Shown: one piece after another, positions 1-5,731 of the stretch
Numbering within the stretch: the first letter of the stretch is position 1
Layout of the letters: each line of letters starts with the position of its first letter
DNA from: Simkania sp.
GTDB taxonomy: Bacteria > Chlamydiota > Chlamydiia > Chlamydiales > Simkaniaceae
Assembly (NCBI GenBank): GCA_028281425.1
Contig: JANQJX010000096.1
Coordinates: 1-9,605, forward strand
Reading direction: 5' to 3'
Length of the DNA stretch: 9,605 nucleotides
Program-made: the position numbers and the translations under genes
The notes under the pieces: model-generated
Seen by the model: only the letters and a program-made list of their open reading frames with translations
The model's database searches: none
What the model was told of the DNA's origin: nothing

Positions 1-68
1 AAAGTTGGGCTAGTAGGAAGCAGCGATGCATGCTTAACTCTCCAAAGTGCTGTTAAAGCACTAGGGAA

Positions 69-90
69 TCCTCTTCGTTTACGGAGAGGA
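69..90. other. Stem-loop just downstream of the aldolase gene
   Basis: A 9-bp stem with one G:T wobble (TCCTCTTCG paired with CGGAGAGGA) encloses a TTTA loop. It lies 5 bases beyond the aldolase stop codon on the minus strand. There is no T run on either side, so it is not a textbook intrinsic terminator; it could be a 3'-end stabilising hairpin or a degenerate terminator. The pairing is seen directly, the role is inferred. Confidence 0.35.
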
Positions 91-95
91 GGATG

Positions 96-1142
96 TCAAC
101 TTAAAACAGGAAGTTGTTTGAATAAAAGAGAGAGCTTTTCAATCTCTTTATTTGAAGTATTCCAAGAAGTGACAAAACGGATTTCGTTTTTTTCGTTATT
201 CCAAAGATAACATTCGATGTGCTTTTGAATCCATGGGATAAGATCGGCAGAGAGAGTGAAGAAGATTTGATTGGTTTCAACGGGATAGCTCAAAGAGAGC
301 TGAGGTGTTTTTTCAATGAGCTTTTCCAATTCTAGGGCTTTTTGATTGGCATGATGAGCAAGCGTTTGGTTGAGGTTTTTCTCAAAAAAAGGGATGTATT
401 GTGCTGAAAGGTAACGCATTTTGGAGACCAATTGAAGAGTTTGCTTATGGATATGGTCTGAACCTTTTTGAAGATTTGGGTTAAAGATCAAGAGAGCTTC
501 AGCAAACATCAGTCCATTTTTGGTACCTCCTAAAGAAAAGAGATCTATAGAAACATCTTGAAACATCTCATCGAAAGAGCATGAGAGCTTGGCAAGAGCG
601 TTATAAATGCGACTTCCATCGATATGGAGAAGGAGGCCTTCCTCTTTGCAAAGTGTTGACAATGCTTTGAGTTCTTTCAAGGTGTAAATTGTTCCTAATT
701 CTGTAGGTTGGGTTAAAGAAAGGATACGTGGAGATGTCGCATGTTTTTCTGAGGCTTTTTCATAGTTTATTTGACGTAAAACAGCATCTACAGAAAGCTT
801 TCCATTCTTATGGGGAACACCGAGAAGTTTACATCCTGCGATCGATTCAGGAGCTCCTGATTCTTGTTCTTTGATATGGGCAATTTCAGTGCAGATCACA
901 GATTCGTGTCTTTGGCATCCCAATTTAAGGGCAAGAACATTTGCTCCGGTTCCCGAAGGTGTCATGAGGACTTCAGGTTGTGATTTGAATGCTTTTTGGA
1001 TGAGATGTTTTGCTTGTTTTGTGTAAGGGTCGTTGCCGTAGGGCAATGCATCACTTTCATTGGCTTGAATGATTGCCTCCATAATCAGTGGATGCACAGA
1101 ACTATAATTATCACTTGCCAAAGGAATCTTGTTCTTTGTCAT
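96..1142 (-). CDS. Low-specificity L-threonine aldolase / beta-eliminating lyase family protein (PLP-dependent)
   Basis: A fold-type I PLP enzyme of the threonine aldolase family, expected to cleave L-threonine or allo-threonine to glycine and acetaldehyde in the cytoplasm. The 348-residue length fits the family. Visible landmarks are an N-terminal ASDNYSSVHP segment, the phosphate-binding SGTGAN at 63-68, a ring-stacking His at 89 in EIAHIKEQESGAPE, HIDGSR at 173-178 with Asp175 for the pyridine nitrogen, and SLGGTKNG with the presumed Schiff-base Lys208. RFVTSW near residues 326-331 is the usual C-terminal arginine region. The ATG at 1140-1142 lies right before the conserved N-terminus and has only a weak Shine-Dalgarno sequence. 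The upstream same-strand neighbour is a PLP-oxidase-like gene, separated by a palindromic element that may carry this gene's promoter. The family is secure; the exact substrate (threonine, allo-threonine, phenylserine or another beta-hydroxy amino acid) is not. Confidence 0.9.
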   Translation of the reverse strand: MTKNKIPLASDNYSSVHPLIMEAIIQANESDALPYGNDPYTKQAKHLIQKAFKSQPEVLMTPSGTGANVLALKLGCQRHESVICTEIAHIKEQESGAPESIAGCKLLGVPHKNGKLSVDAVLRQINYEKASEKHATSPRILSLTQPTELGTIYTLKELKALSTLCKEEGLLLHIDGSRIYNALAKLSCSFDEMFQDVSIDLFSLGGTKNGLMFAEALLIFNPNLQKGSDHIHKQTLQLVSKMRYLSAQYIPFFEKNLNQTLAHHANQKALELEKLIEKTPQLSLSYPVETNQIFFTLSADLIPWIQKHIECYLWNNEKNEIRFVTSWNTSNKEIEKLSLLFKQLPVLS

Positions 1143-1152
1143 AAAGTAGAAC

Positions 1153-1322
1153 TAACCTGCATTTTGCTTGTCTACTCCAGAAAAATCCGTATGCTCTGTT
1201 TCTCTGGAACATCCAATAAATTCTATCGGAAAGGTTACAAATTTATCCATGCGAAAATTTCTTGTTGCAAAAAAAACAGTCGTATAGCTTTTTTTTGGAG
1301 TAGGTATACGAAATGCAGGTTA
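1153..1322. mobile_element. MITE-like palindromic element, about 170 bp, with TA at both ends
   Basis: The two ends are inverted copies. TAACCTGCATTT (1153-1164) matches the reverse complement of 1311-1322 exactly over 12 bp. After seven mostly unmatched bases on each side, CTACTCCA (1172-1179) matches the reverse complement of 1296-1303 over 8 bp with identical spacing. Weaker similarity continues inward to about 1201 and 1274. A second small inverted repeat (ATAAATT, 1216-1222, with AATTTAT, 1240-1246) sits in the centre. Both outer ends carry TA, the target duplicated by IS630/Tc1-mariner elements. There is no room for a transposase, so a non-autonomous element is the simplest reading. The right end supplies the stop codon of the upstream gene. 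No second copy is in the window, so mobility is unproven. Confidence 0.5.
1242..1270 (-). promoter_or_regulatory. Possible promoter for the aldolase gene inside the palindromic element
   Basis: On the minus strand TTGCAA (1265-1270) is followed, after exactly 17 bases, by GATAAA (1242-1247). This resembles a sigma-70/sigma-66 -35 and -10 pair at optimal spacing. It would start a transcript about 90 bases before the aldolase ATG. Such matches arise by chance in AT-rich DNA. Confidence 0.25.
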
Positions 1323-1967
1323 AGGCTCTAACAAATAAAGATTCCAAAGATCTTTATCATAACTTGCAACCTCTCTTTTGGGGAGGTGACGTGATTTTTT
1401 TTCAAGGAAAAACACTTTCTTGAGAACAAGGTGAAAGCAGACAAAGGTTTCTGGAAGAGGGATTGAGGTTTTTTGATAGCTCTTTTCGAAGCTTTTTTTT
1501 CGTTTCAGAAGGTGCTTTTCTGATTTCAAAGGACTGATGTGGTCTGAAATGAGGAAGGGAATTTTTTCATGTTTAGGGAGGTTTTTCCATATTTTTTCTT
1601 TTTCTTGAGAAGATAAAGGTTGAACTGTTCCGACAGCTGTTATTTCTCGATAAGTATTTTGGAGATAAACATTTAAAACGGCATGAGGATTTTGTTCTAA
1701 ATGAACGGTTGCATTTTGATTTTTATGCAAGAAAAAAATGATCCCTTTTTTTAGGGTGAGCTTTACAAGAGAGATGGTTTGGCATGAAGGAATTCCATTG
1801 AGACTTGCTGTTGCAAGAGAGCCTTTCCATCGAAAAAAAACAGGACTTTTTCCTTTTTCTTCATCTACCCATTTTCTTATTCTTTTTATAGGATGAAAAG
1901 GAAGCGTTTGTGCCATCAAAGAAAGAGAAGAGGTAAAAAGAAGAAGACGAAGTAAAAAATGAAACAT
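1320..1967 (-). CDS. Divergent pyridoxamine 5'-phosphate oxidase (PdxH)-like protein with hydrophobic leader
   Basis: Resembles the FMN split-barrel family of pyridoxine/pyridoxamine phosphate oxidases, which make PLP. After LPFHPIKRIRKWVDEE (22-37) come SLATASLNGIPSCQTISLVK (50-69), GIIFFLHKNQNA (75-86), QNPHAVLNVYLQNTYREITAVGTVQPLS (92-119) and a C-terminal SRHLPKR...WNLYLLEP (192-215). These follow the order and spacing of PdxH blocks. Several family residues look changed: the usual RxxLLK reads TISLVK and the FMN-binding SRK reads NQNA, so activity is doubtful. Residues 1-19 look like a signal peptide or membrane anchor, which is odd for this cytoplasmic family. Starting at Met18 (codon 1914-1916) would remove it; neither start has a good ribosome-binding site. 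The stop codon lies in the end of the palindromic element. It faces a divergent hydrolase gene 85 bp away. Family call moderate; substrate and location uncertain. Confidence 0.6.
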   Translation of the reverse strand: MFHFLLRLLLFTSSLSLMAQTLPFHPIKRIRKWVDEEKGKSPVFFRWKGSLATASLNGIPSCQTISLVKLTLKKGIIFFLHKNQNATVHLEQNPHAVLNVYLQNTYREITAVGTVQPLSSQEKEKIWKNLPKHEKIPFLISDHISPLKSEKHLLKRKKSFEKSYQKTSIPLPETFVCFHLVLKKVFFLEKKSRHLPKREVASYDKDLWNLYLLEP

Positions 1968-1995
1968 CTTTTTTATATCTAGATTGGCTAGGTCA

Positions 1996-2024
1996 ATTTT
2001 AATCGGTTAAACTTTATTTTTCAA
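1996..2024 (-). promoter_or_regulatory. Predicted promoter for the PdxH-like gene
   Basis: Reading the minus strand, TTGAAA (2019-2024), a 17-base spacer and TAAAAT (1996-2001) give a good housekeeping promoter match. It lies about 29 bases before the ATG at 1967, in the 85-bp divergent gap shared with the hydrolase gene. I found no equally good promoter for the plus-strand gene. Confidence 0.4.
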
Positions 2025-2052
2025 AAAATAAAAAATTTACAAGGAGATCCCT

Positions 2053-2766
2053 ATGAAAAATCAAAAAATAGATTATACTCATTTGGATAAGACATTTGAA
2101 GCTTATTTTGCATATGATGAAAACAAAGAGGGAAAACAGCCAGCTCTATTTATTTTTCATGCTTGGGCGGGAAGAGATGCGTTTGTTTGCAATAAAGCAG
2201 AGGAAATGGCAAAGCTTGGTTTTGTTGGAATTGCTTTGGATGTCTATGGAAAAGGGGTTCTTGGAAAGAGCAAAGAAGAAAGAATGCAGCTTATGAATCC
2301 TCTTTTGGAAGAGCGTTCTTTACTTCTTGGGCGCATTCTTTCGGGAGTCAATGCGTTTAAAACAAATCCTTTGATCGATCAAAACCGTTTAGGTGCAATA
2401 GGTTTTTGCTTTGGAGGATTATGTGCTCTTGATTTAGCGCGCACGGGCATCGACTTAAAAGGGGTTGTGAGTTTTCATGGGGCTCTTCAACCTCCTCAAC
2501 ATCATCAAGAAAAAACCATCCGAGCAAAGATTTTGGTTTTGCATGGTCATAATGATCCAGGCATTCCTCCTGAAAAGGTCTGCTTGTTTGAAGATGAAAT
2601 GGACCGTTCTAAAGCTGATTGGCAGGTCCATATTTATGGGAATACGGTGCATGGGTTTACCAATCCTGAGGCAAACGATGTTGCTGCGGGAATTGTCTAT
2701 TCTGAAAAAGCAGCCAAGCGTTCTATGCAGTCGATGGTCTCTTTTTTTAAAGAGTGTTTTGCATAA
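2053..2766 (+). CDS. Dienelactone hydrolase family protein (alpha/beta hydrolase)
   Basis: A cytoplasmic alpha/beta-hydrolase of the dienelactone hydrolase (DLH) family, 237 residues, the usual single-domain length. The nucleophile elbow GFCFGG (117-122) supplies Cys119. Asp168 in HGHNDPGIPP and His200 in VHGF complete the Cys-Asp-His triad typical of DLH. FHAWAGRDAF (35-44) forms the oxyanion-side loop; classical DLH has a Glu near here that is not conserved in this protein. A strong AAGGAG (2041-2046) six bases before the ATG fixes the start. The natural substrate is unknown: only the fold and triad support a hydrolase, and many homologues act on unrelated esters or lactones. The gene is divergent from the PdxH-like gene and lies 87 bp upstream of fumC, possibly co-transcribed with it because no terminator is visible between them. 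Confidence 0.88.
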   Translation: MKNQKIDYTHLDKTFEAYFAYDENKEGKQPALFIFHAWAGRDAFVCNKAEEMAKLGFVGIALDVYGKGVLGKSKEERMQLMNPLLEERSLLLGRILSGVNAFKTNPLIDQNRLGAIGFCFGGLCALDLARTGIDLKGVVSFHGALQPPQHHQEKTIRAKILVLHGHNDPGIPPEKVCLFEDEMDRSKADWQVHIYGNTVHGFTNPEANDVAAGIVYSEKAAKRSMQSMVSFFKECFA

Positions 2767-2782
2767 GGGGATACGATTGGAT

Positions 2783-2792
2783 TTGCATGCAA
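2783..2792. promoter_or_regulatory. Perfect 10-bp palindrome upstream of fumC
   Basis: TTGCATGCAA reads the same on both strands and lies about 60 bp before the fumC ATG in the hydrolase-fumC gap. It could be an operator half-site pair, or chance. Confidence 0.2.
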
Positions 2793-2853
2793 TAGTTAAA
2801 AAAGCTATATCTCACAAAAGGAAGAGGCAGTGTTTGTTTTTTGGAGATAGGAA

Positions 2854-4236
2854 ATGGCACAAAAGCGTATGGAAACAGATTCCTTAGGTCAAATTGAGGT
2901 TGACTATGATCGTTTTTGGGGGGCTCAAACAGAACGTTCTTTAAATTATTTTTCTATTGGCAATGATCTCATGCCAAAAGAGATGATTCGTGCTATGGCA
3001 CTTCTTAAGAAAAGTGCAGCTTTAGCAAATTGCATTTTAAAACATTTGCCAGAGAAAAAAGCTCATTGGATTATTCAAGCAGCAGATGAAGTCATAGAAG
3101 GAAAGTATGATGACCATTTCCCCTTGCATGTTTGGATGACGGGAAGTGGCACTCAATTCAATATGAATATGAATGAAGTTCTCTCGAATCGCTCTATTCA
3201 GCTGTCAGGAGGTTCCCTAGGAAGTAAAGATCCTATCCATCCCAATGACCATGTCAATATGTCTCAATCGTCAAATGATGCTTTCCCTACAGCCATGCAC
3301 ATTGCAACAGCTCTTATTTTAAAAGAGACATTGATTCCTAAGCTTGAGAAAATGGAAAGGGCTCTTGGGGAGAAAGCCTTAGAATGGAAAGACATTATCA
3401 AGATTGGACGTACTCATATGCAAGATGCTGTTCCTTTAACACTTGGGCAAGAATTCTCTGCATATCAGCAAATGATTCGAGATAATTTAAGGCGTCTTGA
3501 CTTTGTTTTGAAAGATGTTTATCAGTTGACATTGGGGGGGACAGCTGTTGGAACTGGACTCAATGCTCCAGAAGGTTTTGGCCAGCTTGCAGTAGAAAAA
3601 ATTGCCGATATGACCCATCTCCCCTTTATTTCAGCGCTTAATAAGTTTGCTCTTCAAGGAGCTCATGATGCTCTTGTGATGGTTTCTGGAGTTTTTCGCA
3701 CTTTGGCCTGTTCTTTATATAAAATTGCCAACGATATTCGACTTTTGGGGTGTGGACCGCGGGCAGGTTTTAATGAACTTCAGCTTCCTTCAAATGAACC
3801 AGGCTCTTCTATTATGCCTGGAAAAATCAATCCAACGCAGTGTGAAGCAATGGCAATGGTTGCAGCTCAAGTCATGGGAAATGATGTTGCTGTAGGTATT
3901 GGTGGGGCAAGTGGTTATCTCGAGATGAATGTCTATAAACCCATGATCATTTTTAATCTGATTCAATCGGCAAAAAGTATGGCTGATAGTTGCAATAATT
4001 TTACCGATTTTTTACTCAAAGGGATAGAACCCAATCGGAAAAAAATTGATCGCTATGTCGATGAATCTCTGATGTTAGTAACAGCGCTAAGTCCTGTTAT
4101 TGGGTATGATCAAGCTTCAAAAATGGCTCATTATGCTTTTGAGAATGAGCTTTCTCTTAAAGAAGCCAATAAAAAATTGCAACTCATCGATGAAAAGACC
4201 TTCGATCGGATTGTCGATCCTTCTAAGATGATTTAA
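2854..4236 (+). CDS. fumC: Class II fumarate hydratase (fumarase C)
   Basis: Iron-independent fumarase that interconverts fumarate and L-malate in the TCA cycle; the family is a cytoplasmic homotetramer. The protein has 460 residues, the normal length. Key motifs align with E. coli FumC almost number for number: GSGTQFNMNMNE (97-108), SQSSNDAFPT (137-146), GRTHMQDAVPLTLGQE (185-200) with catalytic His188, GGTAVGTGLN (228-237) and the signature loop GSSIMPGKINPTQCE (317-331) with Ser318, Lys324 and Asn326. The start is supported by GGAG (2843-2846) seven bases upstream of the ATG. It follows a dienelactone-hydrolase-family gene, and its 3' end overlaps the convergent MFS transporter gene by three bases. 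Two G runs (six at 2918-2923, seven at 3534-3540) lie inside the frame. The related lyases aspartase and argininosuccinate lyase are excluded by the HMQ and SGTQFN contexts. Confidence 0.97.
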   Translation: MAQKRMETDSLGQIEVDYDRFWGAQTERSLNYFSIGNDLMPKEMIRAMALLKKSAALANCILKHLPEKKAHWIIQAADEVIEGKYDDHFPLHVWMTGSGTQFNMNMNEVLSNRSIQLSGGSLGSKDPIHPNDHVNMSQSSNDAFPTAMHIATALILKETLIPKLEKMERALGEKALEWKDIIKIGRTHMQDAVPLTLGQEFSAYQQMIRDNLRRLDFVLKDVYQLTLGGTAVGTGLNAPEGFGQLAVEKIADMTHLPFISALNKFALQGAHDALVMVSGVFRTLACSLYKIANDIRLLGCGPRAGFNELQLPSNEPGSSIMPGKINPTQCEAMAMVAAQVMGNDVAVGIGGASGYLEMNVYKPMIIFNLIQSAKSMADSCNNFTDFLLKGIEPNRKKIDRYVDESLMLVTALSPVIGYDQASKMAHYAFENELSLKEANKKLQLIDEKTFDRIVDPSKMI

Positions 4237-5450
4237 AGCTCTTTTTCTACTTTGGTTTCTTCTTGAAAATTGGGTTTGATGTAGAAAAAAGATATCATAA
4301 AAGTGAGTACTGTGATGATGAAAAGCTCAATTGCAAGTGGGAAAGGTGTATGATTGTGAAGATGACTGACGATGACTGTAAAGATAAAGCTACTAAACAT
4401 TTGAATAGATCCAAAAGAGGCGCCTGCAATTCCCGCATCTGACTTATAATGGGTCATTGCTCCTGCTATAGCACAGGGAAATATCATTCCTGCCCCCATA
4501 CTGGAAAAAAATTGGGGGATCATCAATGAGAAAAGATTAAAAAATCCAGACCATGCTAAAAATAGCATGAAGAATGTTGAGATGAGCATCCAACTCGAGG
4601 CAATGACCAGAAGGTTTGTAAGTTTGATTTGAACCACTAAATGGCTACATATTTTTGCGCCCAAAGAAATGCCGCAAGCAATGATTAGAATAGCCCATCC
4701 GTATTGGATAGGTGTCAATCCTAGGCCTATTTGAAGTAGAAAAGGACTTGCTGCTAAGAAACTGATAAAATGGCTATAGACAAGAGCAGTCATTAAAGCA
4801 AAGGAGAAAAAAATTTTATCTTTGAATATTTTTTGATATTTTTTTAAAAAAAAGGAAGGATGAAATTTGTGAGCACCCTTTTTGCGCGTTGTTGCAGGAA
4901 GAAGTAAAAGAATCAGTAATAGGATAAGAACTGCATAGAGAAACATGACCCCAAAACTTGCCTGCCATCCTAAATAGGTTTGAATATATCCCCCTATCAT
5001 AGGAGCAATGACAGGAGTGAAAGCCCAAACGATGGCCACCCAAGATGCAACTTTTGTCATTTGCTTGCCGTGGAAGTGATCTCTGATCAAAGCTCGGGCG
5101 TTCACCATCGTGCTTCCAATTCCTACACCTTGAAGCGTGCGAAATAAAATCAGGATCAGGCTTGTTTGGGCTAAAGCACATCCCAAAGAACCAATTAAAA
5201 AGATTGTAAGACCAAAGCAAAGCGTTGGTTTTCTTCCCAACGTGTCAGATAAAGGACCGTAGAGGAGTTGAGATAGACTGTAGGTGAGTAAGTAAAGGGG
5301 AATGGTTAGCTTAATCGTTGCAATAGAACTTTGCATATAGTTTGCAATATAAGGAAGAGAGGCTAGGTAAAGATCAATTCCGAATTGGCCAAGAGTGACT
5401 ATGACAATAATGCAAAGGACAATTTTTTTTTGTTTGAAATGGAGTTTCAA
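4233..5450 (-). CDS. MFS transporter, Bcr/CflA (drug:proton antiporter) type
   Basis: Inner-membrane major facilitator of the DHA1 group, Bcr/CflA subfamily, expected to export drugs or small metabolites in exchange for protons. The 405-residue protein has about 12 hydrophobic segments. Motif A appears as GPLSDTLGRKP (65-75) after TM2, the TM4 arginine region as RTLQGVGIG (104-112) followed by NARALIRD (117-124), and the antiporter motif C region as FTPVIAPMIGGY (144-155) in TM5. FGIDLYLASLP in TM1 is also typical. The start is TTG (5448-5450): AAGAGG (5460-5465) lies nine bases upstream and no ATG occurs before TM1. It converges on fumC with overlapping stop codons and no visible terminator. 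Its upstream region is the end of a broken insertion sequence. The substrate cannot be read from sequence. Confidence 0.9.
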   Translation of the reverse strand: MKLHFKQKKIVLCIIVIVTLGQFGIDLYLASLPYIANYMQSSIATIKLTIPLYLLTYSLSQLLYGPLSDTLGRKPTLCFGLTIFLIGSLGCALAQTSLILILFRTLQGVGIGSTMVNARALIRDHFHGKQMTKVASWVAIVWAFTPVIAPMIGGYIQTYLGWQASFGVMFLYAVLILLLILLLLPATTRKKGAHKFHPSFFLKKYQKIFKDKIFFSFALMTALVYSHFISFLAASPFLLQIGLGLTPIQYGWAILIIACGISLGAKICSHLVVQIKLTNLLVIASSWMLISTFFMLFLAWSGFFNLFSLMIPQFFSSMGAGMIFPCAIAGAMTHYKSDAGIAGASFGSIQMFSSFIFTVIVSHLHNHTPFPLAIELFIITVLTFMISFFYIKPNFQEETKVEKEL

Positions 5451-5459
5451 AGAAAAACA

Positions 5460-5465
5460 CCTCTT
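5460..5465 (-). promoter_or_regulatory. Ribosome-binding site selecting a TTG start for the MFS gene
   Basis: AAGAGG on the minus strand sits nine bases before TTG at 5448-5450. The first in-frame ATG would remove most of the first membrane segment, so the TTG is the likely start. Confidence 0.5.
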
Positions 5466-5499
5466 TTTAACGCGAGTTGCGGATTAACCAAATTATTTT

Positions 5500-5682
5500 T
5501 TAAATCAGACTTGGCTTCTTGTCACACATAGAATATGCCGTTAATCCCGCGACTAAATTGATAAAAAAATTGATGGGTGAGCGATGGCGATGATGTTGAA
5601 TATGACATCCAAATTTTAATTTATTGATGACACTTTCAATCACCCCTCTCTTCTTTAACAACATTTTATCCCACATTTCCAA
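5500..5682 (-). pseudogene. C-terminal remnant of an IS982/IS5-like DDE transposase
   Basis: The open segment encodes about 60-69 residues. It contains KMLLKKRGVIESVINKLK, then HIQHHRHRSPINFF, then INLVAGLTAYSMCDKKPSL, which I recognise as the C-terminal end of DDE transposases of the IS982/IS5-like type (KR-x-IIE near the catalytic Glu, followed by the RHRSP motif). The frame is closed by a stop at 5707-5709 and nothing resembling the N-terminal two thirds is present, so the gene is truncated and dead. The stop codon side is intact and the probable IS end lies in the adjoining bases near 5467-5490. The remnant separates the MFS gene from the outer-membrane gene. Family assignment is from memory of the motif, so IS5 versus IS982 is open. 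Confidence 0.75.
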
Positions 5683-5708
5683 ATGTGAGGGCGAGATTCC
5701 CTCGCATT
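5682..5708. other. Strong hairpin between the IS remnant and the outer-membrane gene
   Basis: A 10-bp stem, AATGTGAGGG with CCCTCGCATT (one G:T wobble), encloses a 7-base loop. It begins 23 bases beyond the stop of the minus-strand outer-membrane gene, so it could end or protect that transcript, but no T tract follows. It also coincides with the broken end of the IS remnant, so it may be IS-derived. Confidence 0.4.
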
Positions 5709-5731
5709 ACTCGACTAGGGGGGACAATAGG

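Noticed and set aside
15..24. AGGAAGCAGC resembles the apical part of bacterial SRP RNA
   Set aside because: The matching 5' strand of the loop (GTCAGG-type) is not present; the bases before it read GTTGGGCTAGT and do not pair properly, so the match is too short for an SRP RNA call.
996..1331. 111-codon plus-strand open frame across the aldolase start and the gap
   Set aside because: Cysteine-rich, unlike any family, antisense to a secure gene and spanning the palindromic element; a shadow frame.
2477..2887. 136-codon plus-strand frame within the hydrolase gene reaching into fumC
   Set aside because: Shifted reading of the hydrolase gene, with no ribosome-binding site and biased, implausible composition.
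4202..4222. GATCG...CGATC inverted repeat at the end of fumC as a terminator for the MFS gene
   Set aside because: Only a 5-bp stem, inside coding sequence and without a T tract on either strand.
4816..5220. 134-codon minus-strand frame inside the MFS gene
   Set aside because: Out-of-frame shadow of a clear membrane protein gene.
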